DNA of 64,000 bases from Chloroflexi bacterium HGW-Chloroflexi-10 (GTDB lineage Bacteria > Chloroflexota > Anaerolineae > Anaerolineales > Anaerolineaceae), in contig PHBZ01000002.1 of the NCBI GenBank assembly GCA_002840755.1, forward strand, positions 186,001 through 250,000, given 5' to 3'. Shown here in pieces: positions 41,506 through 50,410 of the stretch. Position 1 is the stretch's first letter. Each line of letters starts with the position of its first letter. The position numbers were made by a program, and so were the translations under genes. Below the pieces are notes generated by a model. That model saw only the letters and a list, made by a program, of their open reading frames with translations, ran no database searches and had not been told where the DNA came from.

Positions 41506-43056
41506 ATGATAAGAATTGATGGTCATCACTTGAGGATTGAAGATGTAGTGAATGTGGCGAAAAACTATGAGAAGGTAGAAGTTTCGCCTGAAGGAAAAGA
41601 GAATATACTGCGATCCTTTGCATTGAAGCAGGCAATAATTGAATCGGATAGACCTGTTTATGGAATTAATACAGGATTCGGTATATTTGCTGACAAAAGA
41701 ATTGCACTTCAGGATTCAGCAAAATTAAGTCGAAATCTAATTTTGTCACATGCTGTTGGGACTGGAGATCCATTGCCAGTTGAAATTGTGCGTGCAGCTA
41801 TGTTGGTCCGTGCAAACACACTAGCGAAGGGGTATTCAGGAGTAAGGATCGAGATTGTTCAAACCCTGCTGGATATGTTAAATGCAGATGTGGTGCCAGA
41901 AATACCCAGCCAGGGCTCTTTGGGTTCTTCCGGTGACCTAGGGCCATTATCCCATTTAGCCTTAGTATTCACTACCGATGAGTTCGATAAAGACGAGGAA
42001 TCTGGTTGGGCTTATTTTGGGGGAAAACGAATGTCTGGAAAGCTCGCGATGGAAACTTCAGGAATTGAAAGAATAGTTTTAGGTCCTAAGGAAGGCCTTG
42101 CTATTAATAATGGAGCGACATTTTCTGCAGCGATAGCAGCTTTATGTGTTTATGGGACAGCGAAGTTATTAGATATAGCTGAAATTTCATTAGCTATGAG
42201 TTTGGAAGCAATGCTTGGATGCGATTCAGCCTTTGATCATCGTATTCATGCTGTACGGGGGCAAGTTGGTCAAATGGAAGTAGCCAGCCATGTACGTAAT
42301 TTTATTGATAAATCGACATTAATTAATGCAGCCAATCGTGTTCAAGACGCCTATTCATTACGGTGCGCACCCCAAGTTCAAGGAATAGCCAGAGATACAT
42401 TACAATTTGTTGAAACTATTATTCAAAGAGAAATCAATGCAGCCACAGATAATCCATTATTATTTGAACCTGGTTTGGCGTTGTCTGGTGGAAATTTTCA
42501 TGGAGAACCTGTAGGTATTGGGATGGATTTTCTGGGAATAATTTTATCGGAAGTTTCAGCTATTTCAGAGAGACGCGTGAACAGGATGACAGACGCAAAT
42601 CTTAGTGCCGGTTTGCCCCCTATGTTAGTTGATCATCCAGCGGCTGCAGGATTGAATTCTGGCCTAATGATGCCTCAATACACGGCAGCAAGCCTGGTAT
42701 TAGAAAACAGCTCTCTTGCAAATTCAGATAGTGTTCATTCACTTCCTACGTCCGGAGATCAGGAAGATCATAACGCGAATGCTATGACAGCATCTAGGCA
42801 TGCATATCAAATTCTGGCGAATACCAGACATGTTATTTCCATAGAGTTGTATACCGCCGCTCGTGCAATAGATCTAAGATTGAAAAACATGCCTTCTGGG
42901 CAATTGGGTGAAGGGACATTAATGGCTTATGAAATTATAAGAGAAGTTGTCCCATACCAGGCTGGAGATGCTTTATGGGGTCCGGAAATTGATAAAGTAA
43001 AACACTTGTTAGAAATCAATGCATTTGAATCAGTGTTTGCTTTTATAAAAAGTTGA
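41506..43056 (+). CDS. hutH: Histidine ammonia-lyase with SSG in place of the ASG MIO tripeptide
   Basis: Removes ammonia from histidine to give urocanate (family function). 516 residues. The N-terminal part has GINTGFGIFAD and LILSHAVGTG, the His-selective Ser-His of histidine lyases. The cofactor-forming loop reads SQGSLGSSGDLGPLSHLALV, so the MIO tripeptide is Ser-Ser-Gly instead of Ala-Ser-Gly. NPLLFEPGLALSGGNFHGEP and SADSVHSLPTS-like NSDSVHSLPTSGDQEDH are conserved active-site strands. The start is taken at 41506, seven bases after GAGGA; ATG 41500 is too near it. hutU, hutI and hutG are not adjacent, so the pathway context is missing. Confidence 0.9.
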   Translation: MIRIDGHHLRIEDVVNVAKNYEKVEVSPEGKENILRSFALKQAIIESDRPVYGINTGFGIFADKRIALQDSAKLSRNLILSHAVGTGDPLPVEIVRAAMLVRANTLAKGYSGVRIEIVQTLLDMLNADVVPEIPSQGSLGSSGDLGPLSHLALVFTTDEFDKDEESGWAYFGGKRMSGKLAMETSGIERIVLGPKEGLAINNGATFSAAIAALCVYGTAKLLDIAEISLAMSLEAMLGCDSAFDHRIHAVRGQVGQMEVASHVRNFIDKSTLINAANRVQDAYSLRCAPQVQGIARDTLQFVETIIQREINAATDNPLLFEPGLALSGGNFHGEPVGIGMDFLGIILSEVSAISERRVNRMTDANLSAGLPPMLVDHPAAAGLNSGLMMPQYTAASLVLENSSLANSDSVHSLPTSGDQEDHNANAMTASRHAYQILANTRHVISIELYTAARAIDLRLKNMPSGQLGEGTLMAYEIIREVVPYQAGDALWGPEIDKVKHLLEINAFESVFAFIKS

Positions 43057-43081
43057 CAATAATGGTTATTCCGATTATCTT
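43053..43081 (+). promoter_or_regulatory. Promoter for the L,D-transpeptidase operon, at the end of hutH
   Basis: TTGACA (43053-43058), which includes the hutH stop, a 17-base spacer and TATCTT (43076-43081) predict a start at about 43088, the A of the next ATG. No ribosome site lies in between. Confidence 0.55.
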
Positions 43082-43087
43082 TCTGAT

Positions 43088-44185
43088 ATGATCTCTAGAA
43101 GTTATTTTATTTCACGTAGAAAATTTTTGCATGGAGCTTTTATCCTTGGTGGCGCAGCTTTAACCTTTCCCTGGCTGGATGTAAAAGCACAAACTAATGG
43201 TTGGTCAGATACCAACCGCCTTGGACGAGTTTGTGTTGGAAAGGTCGACTTGCGTACAAAGCCATCCGTAAATGCACCGTCTGTAGGTGTTTTGTATGAA
43301 GATGCGATTGTTGTTTGGCTGCGCGAAGTGATTGGTGAAGTGCCGGGAGGCAGAATTAATGCTCGCTGGGTGGAAACACCAGATGGTTATATCTATGCAC
43401 CTTCCATTCAGCCTGTTTACAATAATCCGGTTGTGCCGGTTAATGACATACCCCAAACTAGTTTAGGTAAAGGAATGTGGTGCGAAATTTGTGTACCTTA
43501 TGTTGATTTGATCCAATCAAATCCTCCGGCTAGGTCACCTTCATTGAAAGAGACACTTTATCCACGCTTGTATTACAGCCAGGTCATTTGGGTCGATGAT
43601 GTTAAGACCGGCCAAGATGGCGAACTTTATTTTCAAGTAAACGAGCGTTTTGGTTATGGTGATATATTTTGGGCAAATGCAAAAGCTTTTCGGCCTATCA
43701 CTGCCGAGGAGATTGCGCCAATTTCGCCTGATGTAGAAGAAAAAAGAGTAGTAGTTGATGCAACCCGCAATCGCCAATACTTATCCTGTTATGAAGGAAA
43801 TAATGAAGTTTATTATTGTCAGATTTCATCCGGTGCCGTATGGAATGCGAGTGGAGAGATAGTCGAGGAATGGGGCACACCACCTGGCGCACATCTTATC
43901 TGGCGAAAGGCCATTTCGATGCATATGAGCGGCGGATCTACTGGAGGGGGGTACGATTTGTCTGGAGTAGCCTGGACAACCTTGTTTACTGGAAATGGTG
44001 TTGCCATCCATTCAACATTCTGGCACAATGATTTCGGTACGCCGAAATCCCATGGTTGCATTAATGTGCGTCCGGATGATGCCAAATGGATATTTCGCTG
44101 GACTACTCCACAAGTCCCTATAGATCCTGGAGATGTGCAAATTTCTGGAATGGGTGGAACTATAATCGACGTAAGAGAGGCTTGA
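43088..44185 (+). CDS. L,D-transpeptidase (YkuD domain) with Tat-type signal and SH3-like region
   Basis: 365 residues. The N-terminus has a twin-arginine signal (ISRRKFLHGAFILGGAAL, RR-x-F-L), so export is probably folded via Tat. About 45-100 resembles an SH3 domain (GRVCVGKVDLRTKPSVNAPS), with a second SH3-like stretch after it. The C-terminal YkuD domain (about 215-360) has HSTFWHNDFGTPKSHGCINV with the catalytic His and Cys. It would form 3-3 cross-links or attach proteins to peptidoglycan. It heads a run of seven genes on the same strand. Confidence 0.92.
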   Translation: MISRSYFISRRKFLHGAFILGGAALTFPWLDVKAQTNGWSDTNRLGRVCVGKVDLRTKPSVNAPSVGVLYEDAIVVWLREVIGEVPGGRINARWVETPDGYIYAPSIQPVYNNPVVPVNDIPQTSLGKGMWCEICVPYVDLIQSNPPARSPSLKETLYPRLYYSQVIWVDDVKTGQDGELYFQVNERFGYGDIFWANAKAFRPITAEEIAPISPDVEEKRVVVDATRNRQYLSCYEGNNEVYYCQISSGAVWNASGEIVEEWGTPPGAHLIWRKAISMHMSGGSTGGGYDLSGVAWTTLFTGNGVAIHSTFWHNDFGTPKSHGCINVRPDDAKWIFRWTTPQVPIDPGDVQISGMGGTIIDVREA

Positions 44186-44188
44186 GGA

Positions 44189-44908
44189 ATGTCAGTAAAT
44201 ATTGGTTTGGCTTTTCTGGCTGGATTAGCTTCGTTTTTATCGCCATGTGTTTTTTCTCTTGTACCTGCATATATCAGTTATCTTAGCGGCCATTCAATTT
44301 CTGTTTTAAAAAATAGCAATGATAAAAAAATACAATTGAATACTCTCATACATGGCTTTGCTTTTGTATTGGGTTTTAGCCTTGTTTTTATTACATTGGG
44401 TTTAACAGCTTCTGCCATTGGTTTTGTTTTCTACAATGCCAGAATTGTTTTAGCGAAACTGGGCGGAATTATTGTGATAATTTTCGGTTTGCACATGACT
44501 GGGATTTTTAGAATACCATTTCTTGAAGTTGAGTTCAGGGCCCAATCAAAAGCTGGTTCAAAGAGAAACCTACTGACATCGTTGATGATGGGTGTATTTT
44601 TTTCTGCAGGGTGGTCTCCTTGTATTGGACCTGTATTAAGTTTTATTTTGACATTGGCAGTTAATGGGGGTTCTCTTTTAGAAGGTGTCAAATTGTTGGC
44701 TGTTTATTCTTCTGGTCTGGCGATTCCATTTTTAATTGCAGCGATTGGAATTGGCTGGGTGGTTACAGTAATCCAAAAATATGGCAAATTCATGCACTAT
44801 GTTGAAGTTTTTATGGGGATTATTCTTATTATTGTTGGTATTCTTTTGTTTTTTGGCGTCCTTGAACGACTTAATCAGTTCGGCACATTTATTAATTTAG
44901 GTTTGTAG
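44189..44908 (+). CDS. ccdA: Cytochrome c biogenesis/thiol-disulfide transporter CcdA
   Basis: A six-helix membrane protein (239 residues) that passes reducing equivalents from cytoplasmic thioredoxin to outside thiol proteins. The two conserved half-motifs are intact: GLASFLSPCVFSLVPAYISY in helix 1 and FFSAGWSPCIGPVLSFIL in helix 4, each with the redox Cys next to Pro. AGAGG lies 9 bases upstream of ATG 44189, at the end of the transpeptidase gene. The next gene encodes a glutaredoxin-like domain, a plausible electron partner. Confidence 0.95.
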   Translation: MSVNIGLAFLAGLASFLSPCVFSLVPAYISYLSGHSISVLKNSNDKKIQLNTLIHGFAFVLGFSLVFITLGLTASAIGFVFYNARIVLAKLGGIIVIIFGLHMTGIFRIPFLEVEFRAQSKAGSKRNLLTSLMMGVFFSAGWSPCIGPVLSFILTLAVNGGSLLEGVKLLAVYSSGLAIPFLIAAIGIGWVVTVIQKYGKFMHYVEVFMGIILIIVGILLFFGVLERLNQFGTFINLGL

Positions 44909-44922
44909 AAAAGAGCCCTGAT

Positions 44923-45915
44923 TTGGTAAAAGTAATAATTTACATTGAAGATAACTGTGAAAAATGTCTGCAGGCGATTGCCGTATTGGAGAAACTACAA
45001 AAGGAACTTAAATTTGAAGTTCAAGTAATTAATATCAATGAAACGATTGCTATAAAAAATGTATACGAAGGAAAAACTCCTTTTATAAAAGTGGGGCCAT
45101 ATAAAATTAGTAATGATATGAGTGAGGCTAAATTACGGATGACTATAGGTGCCGCAATTGACCGGGACAGACAACTAACTGATGTTGGAGATGAATTGTA
45201 TCAACGACGGAGGGAGAACGCCACTATTTTTAATAATAGTGACCATTTTATGTTATGGCTTTCAAAAAACCATATCTGGTTGATTAATTTCATGTTGCTG
45301 TTATATGTAGGTTTACCCTTTCTAGCACCGGTTTTGGCAAAATATGAATTGAATTTGCCTGCAAAAGTAATTTATACAATTTATCGCCCTTTGTGTCATC
45401 AATTGGCTTTTCGATCGTGGTTTCTGTTCGGCGAACAATTATATTATCCAAGATCTCTGGCTGAAATAAGCGGTGTTATAAGTTATGAACAATTAACTGG
45501 CGAAAATGAGATTAACATAAAAGCTGCTCAACAATTCATTGGGAATGAAGTAGTAGGTTATAAAGTGGCATTATGTCAAAGAGATGTAGCTTTATGGGGC
45601 TCGATGCTATTATTTGGATTGATTTTTGTGTTATCGGGTAAACGAATCCGATCTTTACATTGGGTAGTTTGGGTCCTCATAGGTTTAATTCCGATAGGGA
45701 TTGATGGTTTTTCACAGTTACCAGGCTTAGCAAGTGCATTGCCGGCCTGGCTGCCTATCCGTGAAAGTAATCCACTTTTACGCACCATTACTGGTGCACT
45801 AATGGGTTTTACCACATCCTGGTTCTTATTCCCATTATTAGAAGAAAGTATGCGTGAAACCAGATTGGTGTTGATCGAAAAACTTTCAGCATTAAATAAA
45901 AGAACTTCTTCGTGA
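44923..45915 (+). CDS. Glutaredoxin-like domain fused to a DUF2085 membrane domain
   Basis: 330 residues. About 1-80 is a small thioredoxin/glutaredoxin fold with a CxxC active site (VIIYIEDNCEKCLQAIAVLE) and the cis-Pro-containing strand GKTPFIKVG. A linker and membrane helix (about 113-135) follow, then a DUF2085-type membrane domain with conserved YRPLCHQLAFRSWFLFGEQ, VALCQRDVALWG, PIGIDGFSQL and RTITGALMGF. The family function is unknown. Start is TTG 44923, supported by the redox domain beginning at once and weak AAGAG upstream. Linkage to ccdA suggests a role in thiol redox across the membrane; this is inference. Confidence 0.82.
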   Translation: MVKVIIYIEDNCEKCLQAIAVLEKLQKELKFEVQVININETIAIKNVYEGKTPFIKVGPYKISNDMSEAKLRMTIGAAIDRDRQLTDVGDELYQRRRENATIFNNSDHFMLWLSKNHIWLINFMLLLYVGLPFLAPVLAKYELNLPAKVIYTIYRPLCHQLAFRSWFLFGEQLYYPRSLAEISGVISYEQLTGENEINIKAAQQFIGNEVVGYKVALCQRDVALWGSMLLFGLIFVLSGKRIRSLHWVVWVLIGLIPIGIDGFSQLPGLASALPAWLPIRESNPLLRTITGALMGFTTSWFLFPLLEESMRETRLVLIEKLSALNKRTSS

Positions 45916-45916
45916 A

Positions 45917-46699
45917 ATGATTAAACAAACCAAGAAAAATCTTATCTATTATCAGTTTCAATGTTTTCCACGCAATGTGATTGATCATGGTCTATTTACC
46001 AGATTGGGTGGAGTAAGCCCTTCTCCATATGGTAGTTTGAATGTTGGTGGAACAACGGGTGACACCAAGGAAAATATTGTTGAAAACAGAAGGCGGATGT
46101 TCGCCGTATTCGAGAGAAAGGTGGACACAATTTATGATTCATGGCAAGTGCACGGAAATCGCGTTGTTTATGTAACAGCACCACGTCCACTTAATGGAAA
46201 ACATGAGCCAGCGGATATTATAATCACAGACAGCCCAAGAATCACTCTCTTTATGCGTTTTGCCGATTGTGTACCGATTCTTTTGTTTGATGAAAAGAAA
46301 AAAATTATCGCTTTAGTACATTCGGGTTGGCAAGGAACAGTAAGTCGGGCTGTCCAAGCAGGCTTGAAATTTATGATTTATGAATTGGGATCTAAACCAG
46401 AAAACATTTTCGCAGGAATAGGTCCGTCTATCGGACCTGATCACTATGAAGTTGGCGATAATGTTTGCGAAGAAGTTGAAAAGAGTTTAAATGAATTTAA
46501 AAGCAAAATTCTTTTTTTCCACCAGAAAAAATATTTTCTGGATTTATGGCTTGCAAACAAATTGTTGATCGAACAGGCTGGAATTACAAAAATTGAGATG
46601 GCTAATTTATGTACTATTTGTAATTTGGATGAATGGTTTTCATATCGAGCTGAAGGCAAAAAATCCGGAAGATTTGGTGTCTTGATGGGATTGCGATAG
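45917..46699 (+). CDS. pgeF: Polyphenol oxidase/laccase-domain family, purine nucleoside phosphorylase YfiH type
   Basis: 260 residues of the YfiH/YlmD (DUF152) family. DHGLFTRLGGVSPSPYGSLN, SWQVHGNRVVYV (first metal His), FADCVPILLFD (Cys) and ALVHSGWQGT (second His) form the zinc/copper site; AGIGPSIGPDHYEVG and CTICNLDEWFSYRAEG-like ending are typical. Members act on adenosine/inosine or on peptidoglycan editing. The start is one base after the previous stop and the next gene follows in two bases, so it is within an operon. Confidence 0.92.
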   Translation: MIKQTKKNLIYYQFQCFPRNVIDHGLFTRLGGVSPSPYGSLNVGGTTGDTKENIVENRRRMFAVFERKVDTIYDSWQVHGNRVVYVTAPRPLNGKHEPADIIITDSPRITLFMRFADCVPILLFDEKKKIIALVHSGWQGTVSRAVQAGLKFMIYELGSKPENIFAGIGPSIGPDHYEVGDNVCEEVEKSLNEFKSKILFFHQKKYFLDLWLANKLLIEQAGITKIEMANLCTICNLDEWFSYRAEGKKSGRFGVLMGLR

Positions 46700-46701
46700 T
46701 T

Positions 46702-47442
46702 ATGGCTGAAAGTAGCGATATTGCCCAAAACTTCAATAAAATCTCGTCTGAAATCGATGCTGCTGTGAGATTGTGCAAACGGAATCCGGATTCGGTCAGA
46801 CTGATTGTCGTAACCAAGGGACAATCAGTAGAACGTGTAGCTTCAGTCATTAATGCAGGGGCAAAATTTCTTGGTGAAAACTATCCTGAAGAAACCGTGG
46901 AAAAGATGGCAGGATTGGGGAGTAGGAAGACAATGGTTGAGTGGCACATGATTGGCCACCTACAAAGCAGAAAAGCAGCGCTTGTTTTGGAGCATTTTGA
47001 TTTTTTCCATGCATTAGATAGCAGAAAACTTGCTGAAAAATTAAATCGATCGCTTGAAGGTAAGGGAACCCTTTTGAAAGTGTTGTTGCAATATAATGTT
47101 GGCGGAGAAGATTCTAAATTTGGTTGGTTGGCTGACCAAACGCTGAAATGGCCGACACTAATAAAGGATTTTGAATATATTTTGCAACTCAAGAATTTGA
47201 AAATCTGCGGTATCATGGTAATGTCGCCATTTACCAATAACAAATCTCAGTCCAGGTTTTATTTTGAAAAGACTAGGATGTTGAGAGATTTTTTTCAAGG
47301 AAGGTACTCGGAAATTCAAATGGACCAATTGTCCATGGGAACAAGTCACGATTTTATTGAAGCTATTGCTGAAGGTGCTACGTTTTTAAGAATAGGTACT
47401 GCTATTATGGGAGACCGGGATTATCCGAAAGGCTTAAGATAA
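46702..47442 (+). CDS. yggS: PLP homeostasis protein, YggS/YlmE family
   Basis: 246 residues, fold-type III PLP-binding barrel without catalytic domain. The PLP Lys is in VRLIVVTKGQSVERV (family VSKTKP). ILGENYPEE-like FLGENYPEETVEKM, WHMIGHLQSRKA and QLSMGTSHDFIEAIAEGATFLRIG-type ending match the family. It maintains PLP pools and amino acid balance. Its stop overlaps the yggT start. Together with pgeF and yggT it repeats the ylmD-ylmE-ylmG order known near ftsZ in Gram-positive bacteria. Confidence 0.93.
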   Translation: MAESSDIAQNFNKISSEIDAAVRLCKRNPDSVRLIVVTKGQSVERVASVINAGAKFLGENYPEETVEKMAGLGSRKTMVEWHMIGHLQSRKAALVLEHFDFFHALDSRKLAEKLNRSLEGKGTLLKVLLQYNVGGEDSKFGWLADQTLKWPTLIKDFEYILQLKNLKICGIMVMSPFTNNKSQSRFYFEKTRMLRDFFQGRYSEIQMDQLSMGTSHDFIEAIAEGATFLRIGTAIMGDRDYPKGLR

Positions 47443-47705
47443 TGATTTTATTTTTTTACACATTGGTACAGGCTGCAGCAAATATTCTTTCGTTGTTGGT
47501 GATTGCAAGTGTTATATTAAGTTATTTTATGGCACCTTTTCACCCTATCCGGCGCTATATCGATATGGTTGTAGAGCCAATGCTTATACCAATCAGAAAA
47601 GTACTTCCAAGAATGGGAATGTTTGACTTTAGCGCATTTGCTTTGATATTGATCATTCAAGTAGTGGAAATGCTTTTATTAACCCTGATTGGTTCCCTGA
47701 GGTAA
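47442..47705 (+). CDS. yggT: YggT/YlmG family membrane protein
   Basis: 87 residues with two membrane helices (about 5-27 and 62-84) joined by the conserved loop SYFMAPFHPIRRYIDMVVEP and PIRKVLPRMGMFDFS. This is a single YggT unit. The family is linked to cell division, osmotolerance or membrane protein assembly in other bacteria. The start overlaps the end of yggS. Confidence 0.92.
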   Translation: MILFFYTLVQAAANILSLLVIASVILSYFMAPFHPIRRYIDMVVEPMLIPIRKVLPRMGMFDFSAFALILIIQVVEMLLLTLIGSLR

Positions 47706-47710
47706 TTCGT

Positions 47711-48010
47711 ATGGATAGAAAAAAACATACATTTCACGATTTTCAATCCGGAACAGCAATAACGATTCGGTTTGTTTCTTCTCATCAAAGTATTGGGTTT
47801 GGCGGAAAACTCAAAGATGGTGTTGTAGATTTCTACTATCCGGATGGTGTAACAATGGAGAAGAGAAAGCAGACATTAGTCTCAAGTCTGATTCAATTAT
47901 TTCAAATTGAGAAATCCCAAATTGAGGTTATAACAGGGAGTGGCGATATGGCATTAGTCACTATGTTGGGTATAACTTCTGAAGCTGTCAATAAAAAATT
48001 CTTCAATTAA
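47711..48010 (+). CDS. DUF167/YggU family protein
   Basis: 99 residues, small alpha-beta protein. The order of strand (AITIRFVSSHQ), helix (TLVSSLIQLFQIEKSQIEVITG) and last strand fits YggU (E. coli KSQVVIEKG at the same place), though sequence is divergent and the loop with the usual ANxxLI is altered. The function is unknown. It is last of the seven-gene run. The end overlaps the convergent NACHT gene by 8 bases. Confidence 0.65.
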   Translation: MDRKKHTFHDFQSGTAITIRFVSSHQSIGFGGKLKDGVVDFYYPDGVTMEKRKQTLVSSLIQLFQIEKSQIEVITGSGDMALVTMLGITSEAVNKKFFN

Positions 48011-50408
48011 GACCATACTGAATGGTTGCTGGAAGTATTTCACCAGTAGCCCAGATATTCCATAATCCATTGAATATTTCAGCAGAAATATTTGTATTAC
48101 CATAGTATTGTTGATATATAGCGGTGATTACACTTTCATTCGGCATTCTTTGTAAAAATTCTATGGCTTTACACCTGTCGTTTTCTGCACCATTATTTAA
48201 AGCTTTTAATAACACAGGTATTGGTGAATCAAGCGGAGAAATACCTATGTTTTCCTGTCCGGCAAATTTTATCAACCATTGATTATCAAAATAAGGTAAT
48301 ATTTTTTGGGGAGAAAAAACGTTTTTCTGATCGAGAAATTCAAGGGCTTGAGCCGCTGCGATTCGCACTACCCATTGACTATCTTCCACAGATAATTTTT
48401 GTAAGATTTCAAATGCCCATAATTCAGGCAACTTTACAAGCCCGAATATCGCCGATCTTCTAACAAGAATATCGTCCATAGTGATGGCGTCTTTCAGAAT
48501 TTCTTCACCTTGAGGTGGAATATTGGCCAAAACTTCTGCGGCTAGTTGCCGTACTGTCTCCTCTGCTTGCAATAGAAGTCGCGCTATAGTGTGAAGGGCA
48601 ACATCATCATTGTATGTTGATAAACCGATCATGCTATATTTTTGGATTTGGGCATCCTTTTGATCACAAGCATTAACCAGATCGCCAATTAATGATGGAT
48701 CCGGTGCACCGACACCAATTGCCAATGCAGAAATTATTTTTAATGCGTTGTCAGGTTGGGACATCATTTGTCGAATAAACAGGGTGGTTGATGGATCGTT
48801 AGCCATCATGAAAGCGGTTATATAACGTACTCGGATAGAAAAAGGCAAGCGTTTGTTTTGGATGAACTGTATTAATTTTTTAATTAACGAGTTACGCCAA
48901 GGCAGTTTTTGTTGTGCATGGCGCAACCAGAATGAAATGGCTAATAAATGCGCTTGTAAGGGCGGTTTTTCTTCAAGAATTAATTCTTCTAACCAACTAT
49001 TGTTCGCTTCCCGCGATACTCGAAAACCCCAATAAGAATAACTGAGACTCCATCGTAAAATTTCATCGATTCCTTTTACTGGTGATGAAATAATTTGCGC
49101 AAGACTGGCAATGAATCCTAATAAATCAGGATGGTTGAAAGAAACTGTGCCATTATGATTCTCTCTTATGGCACCAATAGATATCAGAGGATTTAGGATT
49201 TCATTTTTTAAATCTGAAGGTTTTATATAATGAGATTGTTTTTCAATAAAGGCATCCCCAAAAGTTGCCAGGTTGTCCGGAGAATATTTCGTACCAAGAA
49301 TCCTTGTATAAAAACTTTCATAAATGGAAAGAGTACTATCACCGCGCAGGTTGCCGGATAACGCTCCCCAAATAAACAATGTATATTCTAAAGCGGTTAG
49401 CGGTTTCAAGTTTACTGAAATCCAATTGGAGAGCAGTCTTTGATTAATAAAATATTTTGCTTCTGAATTATTTTGCAATACCTGCTCATACCAATACCTG
49501 GACCATTTATCATAATAAATAGAGATGTCCATGTTGGACCAGGCTGCCAATGTCAAGGGGATGAAATTTAAATGCAGTAGTTTGCCAAGATAGAATGGTG
49601 TAGCAGATAAAATTATTTGAATGTTGGGAAAATTATTATGAATATCCTCAATAAAATTTACAGCGATATCGAACTCATTTTGGGGAAGTTCGTCTATCCC
49701 ATCAATAATAAGTATAGCATTATTGTCTGACACCTCTGTTTGTATAAATTTTGCAAGCCTGGGAACAACAGATACAGGAATTTTATTAACTAATGCTTTA
49801 TAACAGGCATCAAATAAAGACTGTTTTGGATTTTGTAAAATATCTGTATCTAGTATATGAAAATATAGTGGAGCTTTACCAATAAGCTCGCCACATTCTG
49901 GTAGATCTCTGGCTATGGAAGATACCAAATGCGCAAGTGTCACAGATTTTCCCATTCCGGAAAGCCCGGTTATGACAATATTTGCGTTTTTTTGCAGAGA
50001 TTGAAGGATAGTGATTTTTGGTACACCATAGTTCCTGCTAAGAAATGGATTTTCTGGTGTATAAGGAACAAGATTAGCTATTTCGCTATCAAAAAATGAA
50101 TGATCTTCTTCGTTATCAATCATGGGTTGGACAATTAATTTCGGTTCAATAATTATTTCATCCAAAGAAAAGAGGATATTGGCCAGATGATTTGATTGTG
50201 CCCTTTGAAGTGCTTCTGTTTTTACAGCCAGATAAACACCTGATATTTGATTTTGTCTGAAAGATTTTAATTGGTTTTTTATAAAAATCTTTATTGGGGG
50301 AAAAATTATTTTTGCTTTAGTAAAAACCCACCAAAAGATAGTGGCAATAATGACGCCAAATAAAAAGGATACTCTTTCCAGTTCAAAGTGTCTGAGCCAA
50401 TTAAGCAT
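48003..50408 (-). CDS. Membrane-anchored NACHT-type NTPase with HEAT repeats
   Basis: 801 residues. One N-terminal membrane helix (about 14-30), a linker, then a STAND/NACHT-like NTPase domain with Walker A GLSGMGKS (148-155), Walker B LIIDGIDE (233-240) and a sensor-type ILSATPFY. A winged-helix-like part follows (about 330-500). The C-terminus (about 545-780) is a run of HEAT/armadillo-like repeats (VRQLAAEVLANIPPQGEEIL, WVVRIAAAQALEFL). Such proteins serve as ligand-triggered switches, including some phage-defence NACHT proteins, but no effector domain is fused. It starts 2 bases after the upstream coiled-coil gene. Confidence 0.8.
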   Translation of the reverse strand: MLNWLRHFELERVSFLFGVIIATIFWWVFTKAKIIFPPIKIFIKNQLKSFRQNQISGVYLAVKTEALQRAQSNHLANILFSLDEIIIEPKLIVQPMIDNEEDHSFFDSEIANLVPYTPENPFLSRNYGVPKITILQSLQKNANIVITGLSGMGKSVTLAHLVSSIARDLPECGELIGKAPLYFHILDTDILQNPKQSLFDACYKALVNKIPVSVVPRLAKFIQTEVSDNNAILIIDGIDELPQNEFDIAVNFIEDIHNNFPNIQIILSATPFYLGKLLHLNFIPLTLAAWSNMDISIYYDKWSRYWYEQVLQNNSEAKYFINQRLLSNWISVNLKPLTALEYTLFIWGALSGNLRGDSTLSIYESFYTRILGTKYSPDNLATFGDAFIEKQSHYIKPSDLKNEILNPLISIGAIRENHNGTVSFNHPDLLGFIASLAQIISSPVKGIDEILRWSLSYSYWGFRVSREANNSWLEELILEEKPPLQAHLLAISFWLRHAQQKLPWRNSLIKKLIQFIQNKRLPFSIRVRYITAFMMANDPSTTLFIRQMMSQPDNALKIISALAIGVGAPDPSLIGDLVNACDQKDAQIQKYSMIGLSTYNDDVALHTIARLLLQAEETVRQLAAEVLANIPPQGEEILKDAITMDDILVRRSAIFGLVKLPELWAFEILQKLSVEDSQWVVRIAAAQALEFLDQKNVFSPQKILPYFDNQWLIKFAGQENIGISPLDSPIPVLLKALNNGAENDRCKAIEFLQRMPNESVITAIYQQYYGNTNISAEIFNGLWNIWATGEILPATIQYGLN

Positions 50409-50410
50409 TT

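Noticed and set aside
48003-50408. NACHT-HEAT gene as part of a phage-defence island
   Set aside because: No toxin, nuclease, transposase, recombinase or other defence gene is near, and the flanks are housekeeping operons.
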